Positions 50,219 through 61,074 of a stretch of 64,000 nt of DNA are shown here, piece by piece (within the stretch, counting starts at the first letter, position 1; each line of letters begins with the position of its first letter). The stretch lies in NCBI RefSeq assembly GCF_037975245.1, contig NC_092573.1, positions 21,233,265-21,297,264 of the forward strand, given 5' to 3'. Position numbers and translations under genes: made by a program. The notes beneath the pieces were generated by a model that saw only the letters and a program-made list of their open reading frames with translations, had not been told where the DNA came from and searched no databases. The DNA is from Apostichopus japonicus (Eukaryota > Echinodermata > Holothuroidea > Aspidochirotida > Stichopodidae).

Positions 50219-51699
50219 AGAGGTTATGAAATGAAAAAATTTCATGTCTTGGAATGGTTTATCTTCATTACTACAACACCACCCATGCACAACTTTCCGT
50301 AAATACGGCTTCAAACGCCAGAAATTCGCTGTCAAAGTATTCCCTAGAGACCTCTTGAGCTGCCACTCGTAAAAAAAAAGCAAAGCTGCCAACCGCAGTT
50401 CATCTGACGTCATCAAAGGAACCGTTTCAGCCAAAGCCGACTCCCCGCTGTTTACCGATACGGCATTATACAGTTTACAACTTGTAACCACAACACTCTT
50501 CACATCAATTGTCTTCTCCCGAATCTTCCGATTCCGACGAAATAGGACTTCACCTCTCAGGACATTCGTAAGCTTTGACTAAAATTATTTTCTTGAGGAA
50601 GAAGCGGGGGAAATAGTTTTGAGGGTGATGAAGATAATATCGGTGTTTTTCCCTATCAATTGAGCCCCTTGCAGAAGAATTGTAAAACGATCCCGATGGC
50701 GGAGACGCGTCGCTGCCGTGTGAAGTCCCCGAGCAGAACGGTTGGACGACCCTGAACCGAAACTGGTCGGTTGAGCATAAACAAAACCACCGTTATTAAG
50801 ACCTTCATATGATTTAAATTATCTCGAATGTCAATGATCCTACTACTTAACTTCGTAGCGAAGCTTCTAGAATGTTGTGTCTTACAGTGCAAGGAAAATG
50901 TGACGTTCTGTAATCTGTACAGTGCAAGTGCAACCATAGTACTAGCAGTGGTACCATGGGTCTAGACCTAACTAATAGACGTTGTATAACAGGCTAGCCC
51001 GTGTAATTGTATCATCCAACTGTTACGCAAAATCACAACACAACGCCAGTTTTACCTGCACAAAAAAAACCTTGCAGATCTAGTAGTGATTGTTCTGAAA
51101 CCAACTGGCTTTAAGTTTTGTGCAAAATATTAGATAACCAAAAAAAAAAATCGTCATTTGCTGTATCGAGGAGGCCTAGGCTATGGTCATAACAAGTAAT
51201 TTGAAATCAGTGTAGGCCTACGGGCACTCATAACGTTGTGTATGTGTAGTGTTTTGAGCGAGTCGTGTTCAAATTCTTCGATTTGTATCATCTTTTGGAA
51301 AAGCTTGCAGTAGAAATCCGTCTTTACTTGTGGTGGAGCAACCTGATATCACATATCGGCTCGGCATATTTAACAGTAACGAGATAAATTTACGTAAAAA
51401 CAAACTCTAAACACCAAATCTCAATTACTACGGAGCGCTGCAACAGTGCAATGTTGTGTGTTCTCAGACGTTTAAGAATGTAAACATAGCGTCTCGGAAG
51501 TGAGCTGAGTTCCTCGACTGACGTCACGCCGCATTACCATAAATACAACAATTTTTCGAAAGTTTTTATTACCCTCGAATTTTTGATCGTTTATTCCTCG
51601 AGGATGCAAGCTTCGTTTGACACAAATTGGGTATCATTGGAAAGCTACGAGAATACAGAATACGACGAGAAAGATTTTTTTTTCCATTTCATAACCTCT
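50219..51699 (-). mobile_element. TTAA-flanked THAP (Kolobok-like) transposon remnant
   Basis: Inverted ends AGAGGTTATGAAATG (15 identical bases) lie at both limits, and TTAA abuts both outer sides (50215-50218 and 51700-51703). TTAA duplications plus a THAP DNA-binding domain are the combination described for Kolobok transposons. A broken THAP start lies on the minus strand near 51367. The rest of the 1481 bp shows no intact transposase core. Two minus-strand frames inside (ending at 50201 and 50656) may be remains of its coding part, but I cannot assign domains to them. Confidence 0.75.
51220..51367 (-). pseudogene. Decayed THAP-domain start
   Basis: The frame begins MPSRYVISGC, with the second THAP cysteine at residue 10 and the expected GC context. 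Residue 5, normally cysteine, is tyrosine (TAT instead of TGT). AFPKDDTNRRI follows, matching the THAP F-P core, and then a TGA stands where the family usually has tryptophan. Reading continues in frame as TRLAQNTTHTQRY. Both lesions are single-base changes. The domain would bind zinc and the transposon ends; here it cannot. The position just inside one end of the TTAA-flanked element supports a transposase start over a host THAP gene. Confidence 0.7.
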
Positions 51700-51703
51700 T
51701 TAA

Positions 51704-52146
51704 GATAGAAGTTTGTGTCGTGAAAATAGATATATCTCCCCACCCCCTAAAATTTAATGTAATTTTATTCATTCATCTGGCAACAACAGTGTTAATGACG
51801 CCATCAATATCAATTGCGCTGACACTGTAATTATAACATTTCCTCATATTGTAAAAATTATTCAGATCGCTGAAGGAAAATGATGTTTTCATAATGATTT
51901 TTGTATGGTATTCATGGCTAAAAAGGTAAATGGCCTAGAACATTCTATTGACACGTCAGTAAACATTAAAATATGTGTCACATTTGAAGACGAAATCGGT
52001 AACAAATACTATGAAAGGAAATGAAACATTTCAGGAACACCTGCCGTGTCGACATCACATACTATCTTACTATGATCTACCGCCTGGAGTAAGCAAGGGT
52101 TCAGTTGATAAACAGAATGGTTCATTTCCAAACGACCAATTCCAGA
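51704..52146. other. Non-coding stretch
   Basis: AT-rich sequence between the TTAA-flanked element and the SINE. Nothing recognised. Confidence 0.5.
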
Positions 52147-52455
52147 ATATATAGAGAACGTGGTGGCCAATAAGCTGAGGCGTCGGACTCGTGATCTAAG
52201 GATTGCTGGTTCGATTCCTGCCTAGTTCATTACGTTGTTTCCTTGGACAAGATGCTTAATCTCACTTGCCTCTCTCCACCAAGGGGTGTAATGGGTACCT
52301 GTGAGGTAACTTGTCATTGGGCGCAGTTTATAACTGCTGCCGACTGGAGGGATTGTCTCTGGGACAGGTTATCATTGACCAGGGGTAATATAACGTCTGT
52401 AAAGCGCTTTGAGACCAATCGCTGGTGTAAAGCGCTATATAAAAATCAAATATTA
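52147..52455 (+). mobile_element. tRNA-headed SINE with a conserved central domain
   Basis: A tRNA-like head (GTGGCCAATAAGCTGAGGCG, then GGACTCGTGATC) carries a perfect box B, GGTTCGATTCC (52208-52218). The body includes CCTTGGACAAGATGCTTAAT (52241-52260) and GGGTACCTG, words typical of widespread metazoan SINE central domains; I think it closest to Nin-DC but am not certain. The tail repeats GTAAAGCGCT twice (52399-52408 and 52427-52436) and ends ATATAAAAATC. It has no coding role. The open frame across it is incidental. Confidence 0.85.
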
Positions 52456-53138
52456 AAATATTATATAAGCATGGTGCGACATGAGATGGTGTTTCAGCTA
52501 ACAGTTTTTCTTTCATATAAGTCTTACAGTGTATGCCACCGGATGATTTGAGGTGTCGTCTGTGTGAGTCGTCTGCCCCAACAAGACACAGATCAGCTGG
52601 TAATCATGTCATTATACTAAGTTAATTCACCAGTCACGGAAAAGAAAGAACGAACGTAGAAAATCAAAAAACACAAAATGAAACAACAAAACCCAAACCT
52701 ACAGAGTATACAGATGACGTAAACATCGGGGCGAGGATAAATCATGGCATTTTTGGAAGTATTCCAAATTCCGCTGTCGTAGGGTGCAAACGTTGATCAA
52801 TTTAACCAGCTTACTCCTAAAAGGATCACTTTCACCGCACATCTTTTGCAATGTCTTTAACAAAGGCAAACGAACCCAAATGGGACGGTCTATGGGTGTT
52901 CTCCACAGTCTTAGATTCAGTCAAATATGCAATTCCAACTATACGATCTGTCTACGACGATAACTTGACGTTGTCCATTATGGTACAGTATTGTTTTAAT
53001 CCCTTTGTAAATACACCAATGATAAAAAAGGATGTTTTGGAGTCGTCACGAAAGATCTTCTCGTCACCACTATTTTTTTTTTTTTTGGAAAAAAAGTTGT
53101 CACATTACATTTGACAACGACAATATTTCAAGTCATAA

Positions 53139-53145
<7 letters not shown>
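52456..53145. other. Non-coding stretch
   Basis: AT-rich with a T-rich patch near 53072-53086. No gene recognised. Confidence 0.5.

Positions 53146-53220
<75 letters not shown>
53146..53220. repeat. (TA)n array
   Basis: 75 bases of uninterrupted TA dinucleotides. Confidence 0.97.
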
Positions 53221-53221
<1 letters not shown>

Positions 53222-54289
53222 CCCAATATGTGCTCGTGCATATTCTGTCATTCTTATAGCCAGTGTGTGCTGAAACATCTTTTACTTTGCCCGGTAGTTA
53301 CTACGGAAACACACACCATACGGTATACTGATAAAGAAATGATAAGTATAGCCTCGACTTATGTCAATCATACCCAACAGCTTTATCAAAGCTACCTGGA
53401 AGCTCTTGTTAATAAGTTTAGAGCGACAAGAGACTGTAGATTTCGCAATAAGTCAGTTGAGCTTCTGTGTCCCTTTTTTTTGCAGCGTATTATGTTAATA
53501 CAGTTTCCCTTTATGTGAAGAAAATGACACATTTAACTATAATTTTACATATATTTAACAAGTATTTAAACCACCAAGGGATGAAGATTCCGGAAGAAGA
53601 ACAAAGTTATTACCGTATATTGTACCTATGTCAACCTATACACGCTACCGAGGTCATTATCGAATTACAAAGCAAGTTAAAACAAAGGAAGACATATACC
53701 ATTTAATTTAGAAAAATGTAACTGACTGTAAAAATAATTATAAAGAAGATTTAGTTTTGCTCATTAACATGTATATTGATGACATTGCTCTGTAGTAATT
53801 TAATTTAGTGTTTCACGTTTTGGAAAGAGGTGACGCAATATTTCTTTTCAATATCACGATAACAAGCGTGCTACGTGTTCATAACAGATTATATTATCCT
53901 GTCAAGAAACAATGACTCAGCTCTTCGTATTAACATCTATCAAACTCCGGCCGAATTGGTAGAAATTAAGAATTAGGTCAGTCACATGAAATTGCAATAT
54001 CTTAAGTATCAACCTGTCAGAAGATTTAATGAAGAAAAAACTTTCCCACATATTATATTTTTAAAAACTTGACAAGGATATGTGATGTGAATTTTTCATC
54101 TCTTAATCTCAAATTCTGATATTTCGCGCAAAATTCAAGGGGTGTGTAGGTTACATAATCAGTTATTAGCTTATGATTAGACCGAGTTTAATCCCTAAGG
54201 TGTTTGCATTAGCCTGTGAAATTCCAATCAAATTGCATTGTCACGCTTTGAACCTAATACTGTGAGACTGACTTCGGTCAGCTTGCGGC
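53221..54289. other. Non-coding stretch
   Basis: Short frames at 53228-53518 and 53467-53706 lack domains. Nothing else recognised. Confidence 0.45.
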
Positions 54290-54377
54290 TTTTATAAGCC
54301 AATGATGGCTTCTTCGCGGGTTCCTGCTTGCAGGAGGATCTAAAATACCTAACTACATACATACATACATACATACA
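54290..54377. repeat. Hairpin followed by (ATAC)n tail
   Basis: AAGCCAATGATGGCTT (54297-54312) forms a short hairpin. GTTCCTGCTTGCAGGAGGAT follows, and then an ATAC repeat (54354-54377). A hairpin just before a tetranucleotide tail resembles the 3' end of some non-LTR retroposons, but no coding part is seen. Confidence 0.4.
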
Positions 54378-55602
54378 AAAGCAATGATGGAGGCACTGAA
54401 ACGCCACCCGTTCAGTTTATACACATGACTGCAGTCAACAGAATGATACAGATATTAGACAGAGAGTCAGCCCGCACACGCGGCCTTTAAATTCTCAACG
54501 AAGAAGAGCGAAGATTTCGACGGTGGGTAACTTTGTTATTTCTCCAAACTGTCATCTACCTCTTGAGTTTGTTTTATTCTTGGAAGACCCGTAACCTAAT
54601 TCATTCTCATCCATTGGTGATATAAATGGGGCACATGGCATACATTTACCAATTAGACTTTGTCTCCGTACGGCGGCATTTTTTTGTCTTGTTGGTTTGT
54701 TTTCATTGGGTAAGTAAAGACAGCTTTGTCGCATCACTATAGCAAGAAACCTTATTATAATTCATCATCAAACATAAACGCATTTAATTTGTCGTTACAT
54801 CATGCATATACTCATAGATTGTTTGAGTTATTATTAGGTTTGTGTATTACTGTAACTCGGTCATATTTGGTCGTCACAGCCGCTCCGGTGATTAAACGAC
54901 GTCATAATGTCATAACGTTGATTACTGCTGAATACCAACGACACCGTAATTTAAATAAACGCCCGTACATGCAGCAGGGACTTGATCCATATCAACTCCC
55001 TGTCTGCGTACAGACAGCGAAGTAAATACACGTAATGCAGTTGTAGTGAATTACAGTGAATTAATACAGCATTATACAGATTATGTAACGATCAGTACAA
55101 CGATAGAAGGGTGCGGGGTCTTCTGTGGATTTTGTTAAATGTAACGGCGTGAAAGTGGAATTAAGGCTTGGTCCTACAATACTTTCGTTGTATGGAAACA
55201 ATTTCCATTCACAAACAGCTGTCGTTTGGGAATATCTTCACTTCCTCATTAGTTTCTCGAGCCGATCGTACGTAGGCGGCCTCTTTGTTTCGATCAAGTG
55301 GTAGTCAGATGATGGACGGCGGGGGGGGGGGGGGTCGGGGAGGATCCCGATTTATTGCTAGTCGGATGTAGACGTCAAGTGAAGCAGCTTCTTGGACAAA
55401 TTCGGGATTGTGAAAGAAACTGACTGATTGTAATAAGCTGATCACTTATTGCAGAGCCAAGGCTTCGCCATGGAGTTGGCACAATATAAACGATCCTCTT
55501 AGAATAGTTTCACCCCATCAGGTGAACCTTACATGAGCTTCATAACATTTCTTTTGAACAAATATATCTATGGATTTCTAAAATGGATTTGTCAGTCTAC
55601 AA
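54378..55602. other. Non-coding stretch
   Basis: Contains a G14 run (55321-55334). The frame at 54726-55025 has no domain. Nothing else recognised. Confidence 0.5.
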
Positions 55603-55603
55603 C

Positions 55604-55661
<58 letters not shown>
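55603..55661. repeat. (TA)n array
   Basis: About 59 bases of TA with CATA variants at both edges. Confidence 0.95.
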
Positions 55662-55666
<5 letters not shown>

Positions 55667-56529
55667 CATATACATATACAACATATGCAACATAATCATA
55701 TAATATTCATATTACGTAGAAGCTGTACTGTAACCTATGATATAACCTAATTAATAAGTAGGCTTCCCTATATACACACATTCAATTTACTGCATATTAA
55801 ACACAGCAGGCAGGCAGGCTGATTTTTATTTTCATATATCGCATTTTTGTACACAATGTATGTTTCTCAGTTGACTGAACCTGCACAATATGCATATACG
55901 AAAGCCATTACCAATACAAACTTAGGCTACTATTGAAACAGCTGCATTGCATGGATGTGAATTAAGGTCTTTGACTACTAAGTGTTTGTAGAACTTTGTT
56001 TAATATTCATTGTATGGTAAAAAAATGGCATAATTAAGAGAATAATAGCTCGCATTGTTTACTCACCGTGGACACTTAGTTAAAGTATTATACCAAATTT
56101 TCAGATTTATTCAGGTTCATTGTCCTTATTTGTCTTGGAGCAGGATTCAACGTTTTGTTCTCAAACTTACAATGAAATGGCACTGTTTGCAAAACTATTC
56201 CTAACATTTAATGAAAAAAAAAAACTATTTTCAGAGATTTAAACTATTTCGGAGATTTTTTCGTTAGTAGGAATTAGGAATCAAACCCACTTATTTAATA
56301 AAATAGATTAACCCAAGGTAATGTCTCGGCGTAAGATTTTTTCTTTTTTTCGACTTCACAGAAGGGTTTTGTATTACTTTCAAGCTAGTGGTTTTACGAT
56401 TCAAAGCATGATTCCTGCTTAACATGAAGATTTCCATATTAAGCAGTGTTACAGGTGAGTTCATAAGAGGCTCAAGTGGATTTTGGTCATGCAGTTAGAA
56501 GTCGAAACAACAATAACAATAAGAGTTTG
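55662..56529. other. Non-coding stretch
   Basis: AT-rich; a donor-like CAGGTGAGT at 56450-56458 is isolated. No gene recognised. Confidence 0.45.
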
Positions 56530-56631
56530 TATTGTTTATCATATCCTTTTCCTTGTTACCATTTCATCGGACAACGATACATATTCTATGGTTATGTCCT
56601 GCGCGGTTGTAACATTTTATTGGTCAACAGG

Positions 56632-57526
56632 CAGTGGCGGACTGGCCACACGGGCATTTGGGCATGCCCGGTGGGCCGGTGGGATGGGGAGCCTTTGTCA
56701 AATTTACAGCCCATTTTCACAGTAGTTAATAGAATACAGACGGGCTGTGTAGAAATATATATTTTAACTGTGGGAATCAGTCATGTAAAGACTGTCCTCG
56801 ATCTCTGCTGCTACAAGGTGCTCCTCAAGTGGAACCTTTTCACCGATGCTTACAAGAGCATTGAGCTTGCTTACAAGCTGCTGGTACTGCTACCTGTGTC
56901 ACAAGTGACAGGTGAACGTTCTTTCTCTGCCTTGAAGAGAATCAAAAACCGTTTGAGAAGTACAATAACACAAGAACATCTTGAGGCGTTCATGTTGATG
57001 TCTGTGGTAAAAAGGATCTTGGCCAAACTTGACACTAAAAATATAATTGATGGTGTGGCTGCCAGAAGCAGCGAACTGCGTAGGTATACTCTCGTAGACA
57101 TGTGCTTGTGTTATTGAACATATATGTTTTAGCGGGTTTTATTAAGGGTTTTTTTTCAATTTTTTCAAGCATGTTGTCACAAAATGCTTGAAAAACTAAT
57201 TAAAATCCAGTTTAAAACATATATTTTGGCCTATTTTTGTTTACGTTCTTAACTTTCCTCAGTTTAATCAAGTGTTGCTTCTAGAAATTATTTTTGAGTC
57301 TTTTTTTTTTAAATGATTATTGTAACCTACAAAGTTGAGAAATATTGCACCATTTTGCATCTAGGCATTCCTTAACTTCAAAAAAATCTCAATGAGGAGG
57401 GGAACACCCCTCCCCTTACATCCCTCCCCCCAGGATGGCGATCACTAGTAAGTAACATATCAATGAATAATGGGCCGGTCTAGGTGAAAAATGCCCGGAA
57501 CGGTCTTAAGACCCAGTCCGCCCCTG
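56632..57526 (+). mobile_element. hAT transposon, internally deleted, with perfect target duplication
   Basis: 895 bp. The left end is CAGTGGCGGACTGG and the inverted right end CAGGGGCGGACTGG (13 of 14 identical), with further paired words (CGGGCATTT) inside. The 8-base direct repeat TCAACAGG flanks it exactly (56624-56631 and 57527-57534), the hallmark of hAT insertion. Only the 3' part of the transposase gene remains, so the copy is non-autonomous. A clean duplication suggests a fairly recent insertion. Confidence 0.95.
56818..57117 (+). pseudogene. hAT transposase C-terminal dimerisation domain fragment
   Basis: The plus-strand frame encodes LLPVSQVTGERSFSALKRIK followed by NRLRSTITQEHLEAFMLMSV, the canonical hAT C-terminal dimerisation block (P-V-S, ERSFSALKRIK-LRS, L-A-L-S), then a normal stop. 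The N-terminal zinc finger and catalytic RNase H-like parts are missing. The open frame runs upstream out of the element into the minisatellite (to 56476), which is fortuitous. The product, if made, could bind transposase but not catalyse. The block is free of stops, in keeping with a young copy. Confidence 0.92.
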
Positions 57527-57720
57527 TCAACAGGTACATATTCTATAGTCATTTCCTTTCTTTGTTATTTTAGTAGACAACAATGCATATTCTATTGTCG
57601 TTTACCTTTCTTTGTTATTGTAGTAGACAACAATGCATTGTCATTTTCCTTTCTTTGTTATTTCATCGGATAACAATACATATTCTATTGTAAAATCCTG
57701 TACGGTTCTAACATTCTATA

Positions 57721-58359
57721 GTACTGCGATTACAGTTTGTATCGGTCGTTATCTTTCTTTACACGTTTAATTACAGTTTCACCAGACTGTAACAGGAACA
57801 AATACAGCTTTATAACAAGTATAGTGTTGGAAAAAAGCATGGTCATTTAGTGCTAAGAGTTAGTTAACAAAGTATTGATTGTAACATTGCCCAGAGTGTT
57901 ATGGCGGTGTATTTGTCACGGCAGGCACACTTCATCTCCGGAACAATCAGTAATGGATGATGCGTTTACTGTTTACACTATCGTGATATATTAACCCAGA
58001 CAAAATTACTTTGTTTTAGCTATTCTGTACTCAAATAGAGTAAATAGTTAATTTGTTTGGTTGGAAGGACATGAACGATGTCATAACGTGTCATAATAAG
58101 ATATGGCTGGAAGAACACGCGCGGGGGAGGGGGGGGGGTTCGGTACTGGGAAGTGTGTTGGGAATGAGGGGAGGTGAAACGGGACGGAATGCGCGCTGAA
58201 TATTCTGCGTCCAACTCTGCGCAGGGTTCCGAAAGTGAAGTATACATATTGAGGGCCCGTTGATTAAAGGTTATTGACGTTGACGTGTTCGTGACGTCAC
58301 ACTTCATGCCATGTTCATTTGCATATATATATATATTGCATTGTTCGGAGACTAGATGT
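57721..58359. other. Non-coding stretch
   Basis: Contains a G-rich run (58124-58138) and a short TA run (58324-58335). The minus-strand frame 58020-58433 crosses the start of the LINE remnant and has no domain. Confidence 0.45.
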
Positions 58360-59345
58360 TTTCTTTCTAAGTTAATCAAGATGACAGAAAATTTGACCAA
58401 ATTTGCGACTGATGAGAAAGGTATCATCAACATCAGTCAAAGACTATTCGATAGGAACGGTGACCCCTACTTTATGACCGCGGTTTATCATAAAATACAA
58501 CCTGCGAAGAATCCCTTTCACGTTTTGACTGGGGTCTGATCAATGCAACCCAAACAAAACTGGACGCAAACTATAATTGTGTCTTTGAAGTCAGTCCTGA
58601 TTTAAATGACAGTGTTACAACCTGCTGAACAGAGCTACAAATGCCTCTTATATGTCCCAGTTTTGCTACTCTTTTTCTTAAAAAGTTAACCTTGCAGACC
58701 TACGGCGGCTAAAGAAATGGGATTATGCGTTCGAAAATATTTCAGATAGAGAATGGCCAAAAATATTCTCACTGTCTTTCACAAATTCCTCACGAGCCCA
58801 AACTGCAGTACTATCAATATAAATTCCTTCACAGGATTTCACCAACAAATAAGTTATTTTTTTTAATTGGAGAAATACGGATTCCCCGCATTGTACGTTT
58901 TGCTGTATTGAAGAAGAGACATTTATTTCGTGGCTTTAGTTATACTGCGGAATTTATTCTGATCACAGAAAGTAGATTCTTATATAAACAATGTTCATTT
59001 CTAAGAGAGAAGTATTTTTGTGGTTATGGGATTTTCCAATGTCACCCGTACAATTTTCTTTTAATACATATGAAATACAATATTTATGTTCGTAAAGTAA
59101 AGAACGCAAAATCCACAATATTTAGGACTTTTTTCATTAATTAAGGTTCGCTGTTCAAGTGGAGAAGTATCATTTTTCTTAATAAACAGGTGAAACCAAA
59201 GGAACAGATTGTTACTTATCCAGAACTGAGAGATGCATTTATCAACTGTGTTGACCTTTTCATTTAAGTTATGATTAAGTGGTTGATTTCGTTGTTAATA
59301 TCTGTAAAATGCATGAAATTGAAATAAACTGGAGGGCGAAAAAAA
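58360..59345 (+). pseudogene. 3' end of an L1-like (L1/Tx1-type) LINE
   Basis: Several frames together give the C-terminal part of a non-LTR reverse transcriptase polyprotein. First comes INISQRLFDRNGDPYF (near 58421), then FDWGLINA in a shifted frame, then LQYYQYKFLHRISPTNKL (near 58808-58858). A CTFC zinc-knuckle start (58892-58903) follows in another frame with CCIEEETF, then FLLIHMKYNIYVRK (near 59058) and a final segment ending at TAA (59265-59267). The order matches the C-terminal zinc-binding region after the RT domain in L1-like elements. At least three frame breaks and one in-frame stop mean no functional protein. AATAAA at 59323-59328 and an A7 run near 59339 mark the 3' end. The 5' portion is absent, as is usual for truncated LINE insertions. 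Confidence 0.82.
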
Positions 59346-60549
59346 TCATCAGTCAAATACTGAATCTCGCAACAATTTTGTTTATCAAACTTCACAACGG
59401 CTGACATACGCCGATTAGGGTCTCTGTGAATCTAATATCTTGAAAAGTGGTCACGAGGCTTCCATCGAGTTTGTGTTATAACTTTTCTTCATTTGTTTTT
59501 AAACATTTGTTTTCGGTTTGTTTTATTTATTTCCTTTTTGAGTGTCTTGGCTGAACCAGGCGTGATGATATGGTGGGGGGGGGGGGTCAGGGGAAAAGCC
59601 TACGAGCCCGCGGCCATGAGTCAATTAGAGGGCCCTTGGAATGGAAACAAAGTATGTATTCTCATCATTTTGATAATTTTTACCCCAACGAAATGAAAAC
59701 TGCAAGTGGAGTACCCCTGACATGACTGACCTTAGGGAGCGACGTGGCCCACGACTCCATTGGGGTTGGGGGAGGGGGTGAGGATATTGCATTAGTTACC
59801 TTGAATGCAATTAATCGCAAGATCACGGAAGTGGTGAATTTCGTAAGATTGGATTTTAAATTCCTATGAAACGTTTTAAATGAAGTGATTAATTATGAGT
59901 AAGTTACAAACTGTGTTACGTTTTTGCCTTCTGATGTAAAATAGTTCTATTAAATAACCATTAGTAATACACTGTGATCAATGCATGAGTGAGGTACATT
60001 ATACAACGCGAATTACATTTTTTTCTTTTTCTTAGAGAGAAGTTTTAGGTTATGAAATATGTATCACATAGTATCAGGTATTTCGATTACTCTTGACATG
60101 GAAAATCTATACTGGTGGCGTCAGAAATATCGAGTGAAAACTGTTAATTCATAGAATGGATTGACATTTGCCCTTAAAGTGTCTGTTTAAAGCAGTTCTC
60201 GGCTTTCGTTCTTCAATTGACGACAATTGTTCCAAATATAGCCTACTATTAAGTGTTGCTCAGAATGTTACTCAAATTGCCGATCAAATAACGAATTCAA
60301 CCGTCTTTGAGTTTAATTTCAATAATGAATATTCATTAGCAAGCAATTGAGCATTATGTTTTACACCTTACCATGTTAGCAGAACCAATTCGGAAGTCCT
60401 AAATATTCGAAGTCTTCTTGATTTTGTGTTTGCTACGAAATCAATCAAGCAACTCGAAGACATTTCTTTGAATCGATGTACTGCCTTTTTTTTCCTTTTT
60501 ATTTTGAATTTCAAAACCCGAACACTTATAGGCTACTGGATATATATAA
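59346..60549. other. Non-coding stretch
   Basis: G12 run at 59575-59586 and a G-rich patch near 59760-59780. No gene recognised. Confidence 0.5.
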
Positions 60550-60735
60550 AATTCCAAACAACCTATTTTAAGCTTTTTCAAAACAAATTGTATTAAGATT
60601 TTCAGAACAACTTGTTTTAAGATTTTCCAAACAACCTGTTTTCAGATTTTCAAAACAACCTGTTTAAGATATTTCAAAATTTCAAAACAACCTATTTTCA
60701 GATTTTCAAAACAACCTGTTTTAAGAGTTTCAGTT
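60550..60735. repeat. About 27-bp tandem repeat
   Basis: About seven imperfect units built around TTTTCAAAACAACCTGTTTT and AAGATTTTC. AT-rich and not coding. Confidence 0.85.
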
Positions 60736-60959
60736 CAGTTCAGTGATATACGATTATGCGGTACCAAATCTACTGCAGTCCGACCCCCCCCCCCCTTCTT
60801 TCCAACATACACACGTTTATAATTTCTGCGCCATAATACACATTGCTGTAGCGCGATACTTCCTAAGCGTTTCCCTTGACAATCCATGTTCTTATATCCC
60901 TCGGTTAGTCGCAATTCGTACGTTTCTAAGGCCTTGACTCGACCAATAGCCTATATACA

Positions 60960-60962
<3 letters not shown>

Positions 60963-61046
<84 letters not shown>

Positions 61047-61074
61047 GTATATATATATATATATTTATATATAC
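60963..61074. repeat. (TA)n array
   Basis: Pure TA for about 72 bases, then TGTATA and TTTATA variants. A C12 run (60784-60795) and a G11 run (61156-61166) lie on either side. Confidence 0.95.

Larger units (their letters stand above)
56530..57720. repeat. Minisatellite interrupted by a hAT element
   Basis: A unit of about 50 bases built from CATATTCTAT(T/G)GT, CCTTTCTTTGTTAT and AGACAACAAT recurs on both sides of the inserted element: roughly one to two units at 56540-56631 and three to four at 57527-57720. The outer edges on both sides share GTAACATTTTAT/GTTCTAACATTCTAT-like words, so the array existed before the insertion. Confidence 0.75.

Noticed and set aside
56450-56458. Strong donor-like CAGGTGAGT as evidence of a host gene
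   Set aside because: No open exon of meaningful length precedes it; an isolated consensus is expected by chance in 64 kb.
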